A stretch of DNA of 64,000 nucleotides. Source: Streptomyces barringtoniae. Lineage in GTDB: Bacteria > Actinomycetota > Actinomycetes > Streptomycetales > Streptomycetaceae. The notes under the pieces are model-generated. The model ran no database searches and had not been told where the DNA came from. It was given only the letters and a program-made list of their open reading frames with translations. Made by a program: the position numbers and the translations under genes. Numbering within the stretch: position 1 is the first letter of the stretch; every line of letters begins with the position of its first letter. The stretch spans positions 186,001 through 250,000 of the forward strand of contig NZ_JAJHNP010000011.1 of assembly GCF_020819595.1 (NCBI RefSeq), read 5' to 3'. Positions 30,742-40,003 of this stretch are shown here, in pieces.

Positions 30742-32970
30742 GTGGGCGATTCTGTAGCAGTGGGCGATGCTGCAGGGGTCGGAGGTGTCCCAGCCCGCCG
30801 GACTCCGGCGGACTACGCCGTCTCGGGCCGCCGGGCGGTACGCGTCACGCTGGAAGCGGTGGCCGGTTTCTACCTCTTCCGCTACGGCCTCGACCGCCCG
30901 GTGGCGGCCACCTACGCCCTGTTCGCGTCCGTGGCACTGGGCGGACTCGCCAAGATCCCGGGCAGCGGCCGGCAGCGCGCCGCGACGGTGCTGCGTCTGC
31001 TTCCGGTGTGCTGGCTGCTGGTCGTCGTCGGGACCTTTCTGTCGGTGCGGACCTGGTGCGCCGTCGTCGGCATGCTGGCGGTCGGCTTCGCGCTGGCCTT
31101 CGCCGCCGTGGGCGGTCCACGCCCGGCAGGGGCGGCGCCGGGCCTGCAACTCCTGTACATCCTCCCGTCGTTCCCCCCGTACGCGCCCGGCACGCTCACC
31201 GAGCGCCTGATCGGGACCAGCACCGGACTGGCCCTCTTCATCGTCGCCGAGGCGCTGATCCTTCCCGAGCCCAACCCGCCGTCGTACCGGGAACGGGCCG
31301 CTCACGCGGTGCGAACGGCCGCGCACTGCGCGGCCCTCCTGGCGGCACCGCCGTACGCCCTGACCGGCCCTGACATCCGGGCGGCCTGGGAGGCCGGCCG
31401 GTCCCTGCGGTTCCTGACCGTCCCGGAGGCGGAACGCCCGGCCGGTCCGGGCGTGCGCGACCGCGCCCTCTCCCACACCGGTCTGGCCACGCGCGCCCTC
31501 CTCACCCGCCTGGCGCAACTGCCCGTCCCGCCGGGCGGGCAGCCGGGCCCCGAGGCGACCGCCGTGCTGCAGGCCGTCGTCCGGCTGGCCACGGCGACCG
31601 CGGACTGCCTGGGGACCGGGCCGTCGCCGTCGGCCCCCTACGAGGACCTGGTCAGAGCACGCGCGCACCTGTCGGCCGTGTCCGGGGGCCCGGTCCCCGC
31701 CGGGGACGTGAGGCCCGGAACCGCCGGCGCGCCGGACTTCCCGCCCGCCGTACTGCGCCGGGACGCCGCCGTGCTGGAGATCGCCGACGCCGCGCTCACC
31801 ATGGCCACGGCGGCCGATGTCGCCGTACGCGGCAGGCATGCCGCGGTCCAGGCCGCGCAAGGCCGCTTCTGGTACGCCGAGACCTGGGCGCCACTCCTGT
31901 GGTGGCACCGGCTGCGCGGCCATGCCGGGCGCCGGTCGGTGTTCTTCCAGAACGCGGTCCGCATCGCCCTGGCCCTGACCGCGGCCCGGCTCGTGGCCGG
32001 GGTGGGCACGCTGCCCCACGGCTTCTGGGCCATGCTGGCGACGCTCACCCTGACCCGGACCACCATGGACGAGACCTGGCACACCATCCGTCTGGCGCTC
32101 GCGGGCACCCTGGCCGGGGCCCTCGTCACCGCCGGGGTACTGAGCCTGGCCGGGAGCAATACGGCCGTCTACGCCGTCGTACTGCCGGTGTGGATGCTGT
32201 TCGGCTTCACGGTGGGGCCGGTCAAGGGAGTCGGCTGGGCACAGGGCCTGTTCACCGTGCTCGTGGCCCTGGTCTTCGCCCAGCTCTCCCCGCCGACCTG
32301 GCGCCTGGCGGAGGCCAGGGTGCTGGACGTCCTGGTCGGCAGCGCGATCGGCGTGGTCTTCGGGCTGCTGGCCTGGCCGCGGGGCGCCCATGACGAACTG
32401 CGCCACGCGGCGGCGGAACTCCTGCGCAGGGCAGCCGAGATCGTGGTGGCGACCGGCGCCTCGGTGGCGGCCGGCGATGCGGTGGCCGCGCCGTCCGGGG
32501 GGTCCGGACACCGCTCGCTGCACAGCGCGGTCGTCCTCGCCGAGTCCGCGTACGCGCAGTTCCAGAGCGAGCCGACCCCGTTCGGCGGCGCGGCGCGCCG
32601 GCCCGCCGCGCGCAGCGTGGACTGGCAGGCCACGCTGATGGCCGGCCACCACACCCTGTGGGGCTCCCAACGGCTGCTGGAGCCGCCGCTGACCGGCCTG
32701 GACCCCGTGGTAGCCGATTCCGTCAGCGGGCTGGGGGACCGGGTGGCCGGGCGGATGCTGCTGATCTCGGCGGCCCTGGATCCCGGAGCGGACACCCCGA
32801 CCGGGCGGTTCGCGCTGTTCGATCCGCGGCTGGTCGGGTCCGTGACCGAGCCGCCCGGCGCGCCGTGCGCGTACTACGCGACCGTGTCGTGGCTCGACTC
32901 GCTGATGACCGACCTGACACGGATCGCACGCGGCAGCCCGGAACCCGGGCAGGGCCCCGACGCGTCGTGA
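30742..32970 (+). CDS. FUSC family membrane protein
   Basis: A 742-residue fusaric-acid-resistance-type protein. An N-terminal bundle of about six helices (residues 35-170, from VRVTLEAVAGFYLFRYGLDRPVAATYALFASVAL), a cytoplasmic loop, a second bundle about 395-545 (VFFQNAVRIALALTAARLVAG ... HGFWAMLATLTLTRTTMDET, the FUSC core) and a soluble C-terminal part. Such proteins export aromatic acids or act in envelope homeostasis. The start region has a direct repeat of GTGGGCGAT (30742 and 30760), so GTG 30742 or 30760 can be used; neither has a strong ribosome-binding site because of the hairpin just upstream. Confidence 0.85.
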   Translation: MGDSVAVGDAAGVGGVPARRTPADYAVSGRRAVRVTLEAVAGFYLFRYGLDRPVAATYALFASVALGGLAKIPGSGRQRAATVLRLLPVCWLLVVVGTFLSVRTWCAVVGMLAVGFALAFAAVGGPRPAGAAPGLQLLYILPSFPPYAPGTLTERLIGTSTGLALFIVAEALILPEPNPPSYRERAAHAVRTAAHCAALLAAPPYALTGPDIRAAWEAGRSLRFLTVPEAERPAGPGVRDRALSHTGLATRALLTRLAQLPVPPGGQPGPEATAVLQAVVRLATATADCLGTGPSPSAPYEDLVRARAHLSAVSGGPVPAGDVRPGTAGAPDFPPAVLRRDAAVLEIADAALTMATAADVAVRGRHAAVQAAQGRFWYAETWAPLLWWHRLRGHAGRRSVFFQNAVRIALALTAARLVAGVGTLPHGFWAMLATLTLTRTTMDETWHTIRLALAGTLAGALVTAGVLSLAGSNTAVYAVVLPVWMLFGFTVGPVKGVGWAQGLFTVLVALVFAQLSPPTWRLAEARVLDVLVGSAIGVVFGLLAWPRGAHDELRHAAAELLRRAAEIVVATGASVAAGDAVAAPSGGSGHRSLHSAVVLAESAYAQFQSEPTPFGGAARRPAARSVDWQATLMAGHHTLWGSQRLLEPPLTGLDPVVADSVSGLGDRVAGRMLLISAALDPGADTPTGRFALFDPRLVGSVTEPPGAPCAYYATVSWLDSLMTDLTRIARGSPEPGQGPDAS

Positions 32971-33311
32971 CCGTGCCGCCGGATCCGGCCGCGGCCGACG
33001 GCACGGCCGCGTTGAACGCCGTGAGCCACCTGGACATGGCGCTGCGCGGCCGGCCGGCCTTCGAGCAGCACTCCGGAGGCCGTCGTGGAGAAGATCACCA
33101 CACGGGCGGGACACCGGGTCCCCGTCGGGGAGGGACGGGACAACCGGCTCTCCGTGCTGACCGGGCCCTGGCGATGACGCCGGCGGACGCGCCGACGGCC
33201 GGCCTGGACATCAGCGACCCGCGCACATGGTCGCCCGCAGACCGGACCTCGGACGCGATCCCGCACCTCGCCTACGGCCTGGTCACCCACGGAGTCATCG
33301 CGGCCGCGTGA
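32967..33311 (+). pseudogene. Remnant of a DUF1440-like small membrane protein gene
   Basis: The GTG at 32967 overlaps the FUSC stop. Reading on, NAVSHLDMALRGRPA (frame of the GTG) is followed in the next frame by STPEAVVEKITT ... GEGRDNRLSVL, and then, back in the first frame, by ALAMTPADAPTAGLDISDPRTW ... HLAYGLVTHGVIAAA. I recall the start (SHLDMALRGRP) and end (DPRTWSxADxxSDxxPHLAYG) as belonging to a conserved actinobacterial membrane protein with a Gly-rich hydrophobic centre; here that centre is missing. So the gene has one frameshift and one internal deletion near 33165. The family name is tentative. Confidence 0.6.
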
Positions 33312-34323
33312 GCACGCGCCGCAGCCAGCGGGTACGGGCCTCACGGGCGTCCCGGCTGAGCGCCGCCCGTGGCGCCAAGGTGTCGAAGCCGTGGAAGGCG
33401 CCGGGCCAGACGTGCAGTTCGGCCTGGCCTCCGGCCCGCCAGAGCGCCTGCGCGTAGGCCACGGCCTCGTCCCGCAAGGTCTCCGCCGACCCGACCTCGA
33501 CGTAGGCCGGGGGTAGCTCGGCCAGATCGGTCGCTCGGGCAGGAGCCGCGTACGGCGGCACGTCAGCGGCGCCGTACTTTTCGCCCAGCACCGCCTGCCA
33601 CGCGGTCGCGTTGGAGGTCCGGTCCCAGGTGTCGAGGCCGGCCATCTGATGGCTGGAGTAGGTGTGGTTGCGGTCGTCGAGCATCGGGCACAGGAGCAGC
33701 TGCCCGATCGGGCCGGGCCCGCCCCGGTCACGCGTGAGCAGGGCGAGCGCCGCGGCGAGCCCGCCGCCGGCGCTCTTTCCCCCGACCACGACCCGGCCGG
33801 CGTCGACACCCAGCTCCGCCGCGTGCGCGGCCACCCAGACGAGCCCCGCGTAACAGTCCTCGACCGCCGCGGGAAACCGCGCCTCGGGTGCCAGCCGGTA
33901 CTCGACGGAGACGACGGCCACTTCCAGGGTGGCGGACCACTCGCGAAGCAGCCGCGGAAGCACGGACCACGCATTGCCCGAGATCATTCCGCCGCCGTGC
34001 ATGTAGTACAGCAGGGGCAGCGGCCCGGCGATTCCGGCGGGGCGTGCGCTCACGAGCGTGACGTCCGGGCCGCCCGGCGGCCTCGGCACCCGCAGTTCCT
34101 CCACCTCGAAGCGGCCGTCGCACCGGAGCTCCCCGAGCGTCGGCCGGGGACGCGCGGCAGCGTCCCGCTCCTGCCGGGCCGCCAGGTTCTGCGGGGTGTA
34201 CGGCTCCCTGGCCGCGGCTGCCGAACCGGCCAGTGCCCGGGCCAGTTCGGGGTCGAACGGGGGCGCGTCCCAGGCCGTCGGGACGGGGCCGGGCCCGCAG
34301 AGCATGTCATCGCCGACGTCCAT
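33295..34323 (-). CDS. HSL-family (hormone-sensitive lipase-like) alpha/beta hydrolase
   Basis: A 342-residue esterase. The HSL oxyanion motif HGGG is in LLYYMHGGGMISGNAW; VEYRLAPEARFPAAVEDCYAGLVWV is the usual following piece; the nucleophile elbow is GGKSAGGGLAAALAL (Ser near 194, with Lys where GDSAGG usually has Asp); the acid lies in AYVEVGSAETLRDEAVAYA and the His in GAFHGFDTLAP. Probably a cytoplasmic carboxylesterase. ATG 34323 is chosen over a TTG at 34335. Its 3' end overlaps the pseudogene end by 17 bp. Confidence 0.87.
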   Translation of the reverse strand: MDVGDDMLCGPGPVPTAWDAPPFDPELARALAGSAAAAREPYTPQNLAARQERDAAARPRPTLGELRCDGRFEVEELRVPRPPGGPDVTLVSARPAGIAGPLPLLYYMHGGGMISGNAWSVLPRLLREWSATLEVAVVSVEYRLAPEARFPAAVEDCYAGLVWVAAHAAELGVDAGRVVVGGKSAGGGLAAALALLTRDRGGPGPIGQLLLCPMLDDRNHTYSSHQMAGLDTWDRTSNATAWQAVLGEKYGAADVPPYAAPARATDLAELPPAYVEVGSAETLRDEAVAYAQALWRAGGQAELHVWPGAFHGFDTLAPRAALSRDAREARTRWLRRVLTRPR

Positions 34324-34378
34324 GGGCTCAGTCAATCACCCGCGGGGCATGGGCCGTCGGGGCGGACCGCACCACGGC

Positions 34379-35032
34379 TCAACCGAGCTCCCTGGGCCCG
34401 TACAGCGCACTGCCGGCGTCGGTCGCGAGAGCCCAGTAACGGTCGCCGTAGGACCAATGCCACCATTCGGTCGGGTAGTTGACCAGGCCGACGGCACCCA
34501 GCGCCGCACCGAGCACGCGCCGGTTGGCCCGCGCCTCGGGGCCGATCGTGGCGGCATCCGTGTAACAAGCGCCGTCACTCTCTTCAGGGCTGGCGTTCAC
34601 CCGCGTGCCCATGTCGAGTTCGTGTCCCTCGGCGTCGACGAGCGTGAGGTCCACCGCGGCGCCGGCGCTGTGCGGTGCGATCTCCGGCGGGGACACATAC
34701 CGACTCGCGGCCTCGCGCACCCGCGCCGGCGACCAGTCCGGATGAGCGGCCCGCAGCGTGCCGGCGTACCCCTCGAAGTACCGGCGCTGCAGCGAGGGCG
34801 GCCGGTAACCCTCGACGAACAGCAGGCGCAGGCCGTCCGGGAGGAGTTGCTGAGCCCTGAGCAGCCGGACCAGGACCCCTTCTCGCAGGTGAGCGAACGC
34901 CCCTGACGGTTCCGCCCTGCGCGCGTCCACGGCGAGGGAATCCCGCAGCCGGACGTCGACGAGCGGTTCGCCGCAGTCGGTCACGGGGACGGCCGCGACC
35001 CTTGGATCCGCCATCAGCACGATCTCGTTCAC
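34379..35032 (-). CDS. M15D family D-Ala-D-Ala dipeptidase (VanX-like)
   Basis: A 217-residue zinc metallopeptidase. GTG 35032 has GGGGAGG 11 bp upstream and gives VNEIVLMADPRV. Zinc ligands are visible: HSAGAAVDLTLVD (His and Asp, the SxHxxGxAxD motif) and EWWHWSYGDRYWA (Glu and His). LRLLFVEGYRPPSLQRRYF carries the catalytic Arg. Members hydrolyse D-alanyl-D-alanine in vancomycin resistance or muropeptide recycling. No vanHA genes are adjacent, so a recycling role is more likely. No signal peptide is visible: it is cytoplasmic. Confidence 0.9.
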   Translation of the reverse strand: MNEIVLMADPRVAAVPVTDCGEPLVDVRLRDSLAVDARRAEPSGAFAHLREGVLVRLLRAQQLLPDGLRLLFVEGYRPPSLQRRYFEGYAGTLRAAHPDWSPARVREAASRYVSPPEIAPHSAGAAVDLTLVDAEGHELDMGTRVNASPEESDGACYTDAATIGPEARANRRVLGAALGAVGLVNYPTEWWHWSYGDRYWALATDAGSALYGPRELG

Positions 35033-35138
35033 GCACCGATCCTCCCCGGCCGGCCGTTCGACAGCGGCCGTTCTGCCGGCCTTGGCCTGAAGCCGTTGGT
35101 CCTGGTAGTCATGACATGTGCGATTCGAGAGTGTTCCC

Positions 35139-35702
35139 ATGCCGGCGGCGGTCGAGGCACGGCCCCGTGACGTCCGTGGGTATCCGGTGCCGGCGATCAC
35201 CCCCTGGGAGGGGGAGGAGCCCCAGTTCGCGCTGACCGACTACGAACGCAGCGCCGCATGTGCGCAGAAGCGGCTCTGCTCGGTGTGCGACCAGGCCATG
35301 CCGCAGGGACCGGTGTGGCGTGTGGTGGGGGCCGCGGAGAGCGCGGCGATCGGGGAGGCGCTGGCCGCCGAGCGGCCCTATCGCAATCTCGCGCCGACCC
35401 TCGAAGGACCGGGGCACCGTGCGTGCATGCTGTACGCCTCGATGGTGTGCCCCTATCTCGCCCGGCCCAACGCCCGGCGCGGCATGTCGGCTGCGGAGCC
35501 GGACGACATGACCTCGCACGTGGTGCGCGGCGCCGTCCGGGGCGCGCTGGGTGCGGTGGTGGGATTCGCCGAGTACGAGTACGCCGTCACCGCCAGCCGG
35601 GTGCTCTTCCGGTTCCTCGACGTCGTCGAGTTCCTGCCGCACGACACCGCCGAGGCGCACCTGGACGAACTGCGGGCCGAGCTCGCCCGGATGACGAAGT
35701 GA
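35139..35702 (+). CDS. Hypothetical protein with CxxC motif
   Basis: Unrecognised 187-residue protein. The N-terminus has GYPVPAITPWEGEEPQFALTDYERSAACAQKRLCSVCDQAM, with a Cys cluster (CAQKRLCSVC) that could bind metal; GHRACMLYASMVCPYLARPNARR adds further cysteines and histidine. The C-terminus is helical. Similar proteins occur widely in Streptomyces as free-standing genes. ATG 35139 is chosen; GTG 35118 would add 7 residues. It is divergent from the VanX-like gene. Confidence 0.6.
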   Translation: MPAAVEARPRDVRGYPVPAITPWEGEEPQFALTDYERSAACAQKRLCSVCDQAMPQGPVWRVVGAAESAAIGEALAAERPYRNLAPTLEGPGHRACMLYASMVCPYLARPNARRGMSAAEPDDMTSHVVRGAVRGALGAVVGFAEYEYAVTASRVLFRFLDVVEFLPHDTAEAHLDELRAELARMTK

Positions 35703-35750
35703 CCCGCACTTCGCACCCCGGACGCGCCCGGCCCGTTGCGTCGGCCGACC

Positions 35751-36659
35751 TCAGGGGCGGTACGTCGCCAGGCCGACCGTCGAGGTGACCTTCGTCGGAC
35801 GACCCGTTCCGTCGGCCGGCAGGGTCACCGTGCCGGACGGGGTGCGCACCGCCAGGGTCTTGCCGTCGGGGGACCAGGCCGGCTCGGTGTAGTCGGTCGT
35901 GGCGTGCGGGGTGAGGTCCGTGATGTGCCCGCTGTGCGCGAAGTTCTCCACGAGGACGTGGTCGTGGCCCGCGACCGAGCGCACGAAGACGACCTCCTCC
36001 TCGTTCGGGGACAGGGCCGGCTGGGAGCCCTGGGTGACCTTGCCGCCCTGCTGGCGAAGGTAGTCGTCGCGGATGTACACCGCGCCGTCGTGGTCGTTGG
36101 CGTACACCGCGGTGCCGTAGTGGCCGGCCGCGTTCGGCCAGACGTTGCCGGTCTGCGGCAGCGCCCCGCCCGGACCGGGCTCGCCGTACAGGGACAGCGT
36201 CTTGGGCGTGCCGTGGACGGCCTTGGCGGAGACGTACTTCAGCCGGGACACACCGCCCGCGCGCGCCGCGAAGATGAGGTTGTCCTTGGCGGGGATGTTG
36301 TTCTGGGTGTCCTTCGCGGTCACCTGCCAGGTCGGGTGGGACCAGTTCTGGTTCCCGGGGTTCCTGGCGACGACCACACGCCCGCTGCCGTCGGGGTTGG
36401 CGATGTCCAGGTTGCCGGAGCCGTCGACGAAGGCCGCCTTGGCGCCGTTCGGCGACCAGGCGAGGTCCCGGACGGGCACTCCGAAGTCCACCTTGTGGCC
36501 GTTGATCAGCACGTACTTGGTGCCGTTGCTGATGGTCAGGGTCCCGTGCGAGGCGTCGGCGGCGGCCGAGGCGGCGCCGGAGGCGCCCAGCAGCGCCGTG
36601 CCGGTGACGGCCGCGGCCACGGCGATGGCGGCCGCCATGGTGCGGGTACGCATGGTCAT
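35751..36659 (-). CDS. Secreted TolB-like beta-propeller (PD40/WD40-like) protein
   Basis: A 302-residue exported protein: signal peptide about 1-33 (AAAIAVAAAVTGTALLGASGAASA). The rest is a propeller with PD40-type repeats, e.g. VRDLAWSPNGAKAAFVDGSGNLDIANPDGSG, GSQPALSPNEEEVVFVRS and TEPAWSPDGKTLAVRTPSG. Such proteins bind partners or surface ligands; no catalytic domain is attached. Monocistronic, followed by a convergent gene. Confidence 0.78.
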   Translation of the reverse strand: MTMRTRTMAAAIAVAAAVTGTALLGASGAASAAADASHGTLTISNGTKYVLINGHKVDFGVPVRDLAWSPNGAKAAFVDGSGNLDIANPDGSGRVVVARNPGNQNWSHPTWQVTAKDTQNNIPAKDNLIFAARAGGVSRLKYVSAKAVHGTPKTLSLYGEPGPGGALPQTGNVWPNAAGHYGTAVYANDHDGAVYIRDDYLRQQGGKVTQGSQPALSPNEEEVVFVRSVAGHDHVLVENFAHSGHITDLTPHATTDYTEPAWSPDGKTLAVRTPSGTVTLPADGTGRPTKVTSTVGLATYRP

Positions 36660-36747
36660 GTCTCAATTCCCCCAGAACATGGACTGGTCAGGTCGTTCGG
36701 TGAAGCCGAGCCTGGCAGAGCCTGATCTTGGAACTGTCAGGTCAGTG

Positions 36748-37299
36748 TCACAGGGGCGTAACACAGCCTGGTGAAGGGGCGGAGTCCGGCCGGTCCCGGC
36801 CCGGATCCGGCGCACCCGCTCGGGGCATGGACGCCGACAGGTCCAGCTCACTCGCGATCGCATCCCGCAGGGCGTCGTGCTGCGGACCGAGTCCGAACCG
36901 TTCGTCCCGCCATCGGTCCGGCGGATACAGCCATACGGGCTTGCCCGCCAACTCGGGGGTCTCCCACTCGAATCGGGGCCAGACATGGGCGTGCAGGAAC
37001 GGGTCCGTGTTGCCGAGGATCTCCAGGTTCACCCTGCGGAAGGCGGGATCCAGCCGCCGGCAGGCCCGCTCCACGGCCTCACCGAGCCGGTCCATGTCGG
37101 ACAGGAACGCCAGCCGCTTGGTCCTCGGCAGGTCGGACAGTCGCTGAACACCCGGCTCGTCCACGAGCAGGACCGAGTAGCCCGGCAGGAACTGCACGTC
37201 GCCGATCACCGCGAACCCCGCCTGGAGCCGCCGTAGCACCGTGGGGTTCTCACCCCGCAGAGCAGCCCCGATCCGATCCGTCCGCCAGTCGTCACTCAT
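36748..37299 (-). CDS. HIT family protein (Ap4A hydrolase-like)
   Basis: A 183-residue HIT-fold nucleotide hydrolase. The N-terminal half has GFAVIGDVQFLPGYSVLLVDEPGVQRLSDLP; the HIT motif is FLHAHVWPRFEWE near 98-110, where the third His of HxHxHxx is Trp, as in several actinobacterial members. The active-site His is therefore retained in HAH. The C-terminal extension PEDRWRD-like YPPDRWRDERFGL is usual for the subgroup. It probably cleaves dinucleoside polyphosphates or nucleoside phosphoramidates. Confidence 0.83.
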   Translation of the reverse strand: MSDDWRTDRIGAALRGENPTVLRRLQAGFAVIGDVQFLPGYSVLLVDEPGVQRLSDLPRTKRLAFLSDMDRLGEAVERACRRLDPAFRRVNLEILGNTDPFLHAHVWPRFEWETPELAGKPVWLYPPDRWRDERFGLGPQHDALRDAIASELDLSASMPRAGAPDPGRDRPDSAPSPGCVTPL

Positions 37300-37316
37300 C
37301 GCCCCAACCTATCGTC

Positions 37317-37330
37317 TGCCCGTCCGGGCA
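37317..37330 (-). terminator. Short hairpin downstream of the GH88 gene
   Basis: TGCCCG (37317-37322) and CGGGCA (37325-37330) form a 6-bp stem with a 2-nt loop between the GH88 stop and the HIT start, both on the minus strand. Weak. Confidence 0.35.
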
Positions 37331-37352
37331 AGGCGGTGAGCTGTGGCACTGC

Positions 37353-38579
37353 TCAGAGTGTCGACAGATCGACGGCCCGGTCGGCGTCCTGCGGACGCAG
37401 GACGCGCAGGATGCCCTCCAGCAGGTAGTAGTCGGCGTAGGGGAGGGAGATCTCGATGCCGTCCTCGGCCGGTCGGTTGCGGGTGCAGCGGGCGACGATC
37501 GCCTCCGCGCGGGTGGAGTTCCGCGTCAGGCAGGTCTCCGACAGCGCCGTGAGGATCCGCAGGGCGACCTGCCGGTACTCACGCCGGCCGGTCGCGGCGG
37601 ACAGGTCGAGCAGTCCGCACGCCATGACCGCGCCCGCCGAGGCGTCCTTGACGTCGTACGGTGCTTGCGGTGCACGGTAGTCCCACACCGGTATGTGATC
37701 CGGACTCAAGGCTCCCACCGCGTAGTCGGCGAGTCTGCGTGCCGTGGAGAGGAACTGCCGATCGCCGGTACGGCGGTACATCGTGGTGAATCCGTAGACA
37801 CCCCAGGCCTGCCCGCGGGACCAGCAGGAGCTCGGGCTGTAGCCCTGGACCGTGTTCGGGCCGATCGGCACCCCGGTGTCGGGGTCGAAGTCGAAGACGT
37901 GCGGGGTCGAGCCGTCCGGCCGGGGAAAGACCCGTTGTGCCGTCCTGGCATGCTCGACGGCGATGCGCAGGTACTTCTCGTCGCCCGTCTGCCGGCCGGC
38001 AAAGGCCAGCAGGTCGAGGTTCATGATCGTGTCCATGATGACCCGGCCCGCGTTCTTCGGGTCGTCCAGCGCCCCCCAGGCCCGGATGAAGTGGCCGCGC
38101 GGGTTGTAGCGCTGGATGAGTGAGTCGGCCGCCTCGATCGCGCCCGCGCGCCAACTGTCGTCGCCCGTCAGGCGCCAGGCGGTGACCCAGAACGGATAGA
38201 AGAGGAAGCCGAGGTCGTGGGTGGTGGTGTCGTGCCGGCGCGGAGCCAGTTCGCGGGCCGAGTCGAGTGCCAGCGTGCGGAACACGTCGTCTCCGCTGTG
38301 CAGATACGCCATCCACAGCGTCCCAGGCCAGAACCCGCCGACCCAGTCGCCGTTCTGGGAGTAGGTCCATTTCTCGAACTTCGTGCCGACGGGAAACCCG
38401 GTCACCCCCGGCGCGACGGCGTGCAGTTTTTCCACCGCGTAGTCGGCCGCCGCGTGCAGCGCTCGCTCGGCCGAGTCCGAGCGCTGGTCGCCGAATGCCT
38501 CCGCGGCCTGCGCCGGGGAGACGGCGGTTGCCGTGGCTCCGGCTGCCACGGCCAGCACGGTACGCCGGGACACGCTCAT
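37353..38579 (-). CDS. Tat-exported GH88-like unsaturated glucuronyl/rhamnogalacturonyl hydrolase
   Basis: A 408-residue (alpha/alpha)6-barrel enzyme. MSVSRRTVLAVAAGATATAVSPAQA is a twin-arginine leader. The mature domain shows YSQNGDWVGGFWPGTLWMAYLHSGD, HDTTTHDLGFLFYPF (a catalytic Asp), RVIMDTIMNLDLLAFAG (second Asp) and GYSPSSCWSRGQAWGVYGFTTMYRRTGD, all typical of GH88. The family hydrolyses the unsaturated uronic acid left by polysaccharide lyases through vinyl-ether hydration. It acts outside the cell; the polysaccharide is unknown, and no lyase is nearby. Confidence 0.88.
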   Translation of the reverse strand: MSVSRRTVLAVAAGATATAVSPAQAAEAFGDQRSDSAERALHAAADYAVEKLHAVAPGVTGFPVGTKFEKWTYSQNGDWVGGFWPGTLWMAYLHSGDDVFRTLALDSARELAPRRHDTTTHDLGFLFYPFWVTAWRLTGDDSWRAGAIEAADSLIQRYNPRGHFIRAWGALDDPKNAGRVIMDTIMNLDLLAFAGRQTGDEKYLRIAVEHARTAQRVFPRPDGSTPHVFDFDPDTGVPIGPNTVQGYSPSSCWSRGQAWGVYGFTTMYRRTGDRQFLSTARRLADYAVGALSPDHIPVWDYRAPQAPYDVKDASAGAVMACGLLDLSAATGRREYRQVALRILTALSETCLTRNSTRAEAIVARCTRNRPAEDGIEISLPYADYYLLEGILRVLRPQDADRAVDLSTL

Positions 38580-38835
38580 GGGCCGGCCTCCAAGTGAGCG
38601 GAACGACAGGGGTGTTGAGGGAGTCTGGCACGGCGACGGCCCTTTCGTACACCCACATGTGCAGAGTTCATGTACGTAAATCACTCCCGATGGCCGGGAA
38701 TCCCGCGCCTGTGTACGGCGCAGGACTCGGGCGCCGGTACCGTGCGGAGCGATCCGCTCATCCGGCCGGTATGCCCGGCGATCCCGGGACGGTCGGGCGG
38801 GTCGAACCGAGTTCCCGTCCGGAAGGTGACCGCCG

Positions 38836-39816
38836 ATGTCCCAGGCCGCCATACCCACCCCCAACGCGAGCGCGTCGGGCGTCCCGGTCCTCGCCGAGGT
38901 CGTCCGCTCCGGATTCGTCGAGGGGCGGCACCGGGGCAGCGTGGTGCTGCTCGCCGTGGACGGCTCGGTGGAGTGGGCGACCGGCGACGTGACGTCCCCC
39001 GTCTTTCCGCGTTCCGCCAACAAGCCGATGCAGGCGGCGGGCGTGCTGAGAGCCGGACTCGACCTCGGGGGAGAACGGCTGGCCCTGGCTGCCGCGAGCC
39101 ACTCGGGCGAGCCGTTCCAGCGTGACCTTGTGCGCGCGATGCTCGACGAGCACGGGCTGACCCCGGAGCACCTCCGGTGCCCGCCCGCCCTCCCGCTGGA
39201 TCAGGAGGAGCAGGAGGCCTACCTCGCGGCCGGCGGCCGGCGCGACCGCGTGGCCATGAACTGCTCCGGCAAACACACGGCGATGCTGGCGGCCGCCGCG
39301 CTCCGGGACTGGCCGCTGGAGTCCTACCTCGACCCGGAGCATCCGCTCCAGCGCGTCATCCGTACGGCCGTGGAGGAGGCGGCCGGCGAACCGGTGGCCG
39401 CCGTCGGCGTGGACGGCTGCGGGGCGCCCCTGATGGCGATCGGCCTGACCGGCCTCGCCCGTGCCTTCCGCTCCTTCGTCCTCGCCGCACCCGGCACACC
39501 CGAACGGCGGGTCGCCGACGCCATGCGCGCCCATCCCGAGTACGTCGCCGGCACCCGACGCCACGACACCTGGCTCATGAAGGACATACCGGGCGCCCTG
39601 TCGAAGGTGGGCGCGGAGGCCGTACAGGCCCTTGCCCTGCCCGACGGCCGTGCCCTGGCCCTCAAGGTCGAGGACGGCGGAGTCCGGGCCCTCGGCCCCG
39701 TCCTGGCCCGCGCGTTGAACCTCATGGAGGTGACCGCACCCGTCGTCGACCGCATCGGCCGCACGCCGGTGCTGGGCGGCGGGCGGGAGGTCGGGGAGGT
39801 GCGCGTGGCGTTCTGA
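38836..39816 (+). CDS. L-asparaginase II family (PF06089, Rhizobium etli type)
   Basis: A 326-residue asparaginase of the thermolabile R. etli-like class, unrelated to AnsA/AnsB. Signatures: SGFVEGRHRGSVVLLAVDGSVEWATGD, FPRSANKPMQAAGVLRAG, AAASHSGEPFQRD, AMNCSGKHTAMLAA and VDGCGAPLMAIGLTGLARAF. The conserved Ser-Lys pairs (RSxxKP and SGKH) form the active site. It converts asparagine to aspartate and ammonia in the cytoplasm. ATG 38836 follows GGAAGGTGA. Confidence 0.92.
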   Translation: MSQAAIPTPNASASGVPVLAEVVRSGFVEGRHRGSVVLLAVDGSVEWATGDVTSPVFPRSANKPMQAAGVLRAGLDLGGERLALAAASHSGEPFQRDLVRAMLDEHGLTPEHLRCPPALPLDQEEQEAYLAAGGRRDRVAMNCSGKHTAMLAAAALRDWPLESYLDPEHPLQRVIRTAVEEAAGEPVAAVGVDGCGAPLMAIGLTGLARAFRSFVLAAPGTPERRVADAMRAHPEYVAGTRRHDTWLMKDIPGALSKVGAEAVQALALPDGRALALKVEDGGVRALGPVLARALNLMEVTAPVVDRIGRTPVLGGGREVGEVRVAF

Positions 39817-40003
39817 CGTGGCGCCCGGCGGCGTTGGGTAACGTTCGGTCAGGTTCCTTACATAGTCCCGTATTGAGGAGGATGTCCGGTTATCCGTGAG
39901 GTGTACGACGGTTGACTTCCGTTCCATGAGCGTTCAACTCGCGATTGCTGTGAGTGTGATGTGCCCTCCTTAGGGTCCTTGAGGCTTTCGAAAGAAGGGG
40001 CTC

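Noticed and set aside
38795-38835. tRNA-like T-arm sequence near GGTCGAACCGAG
   Set aside because: No acceptor or anticodon stem can be folded around it; it is the leader of the asparaginase gene.
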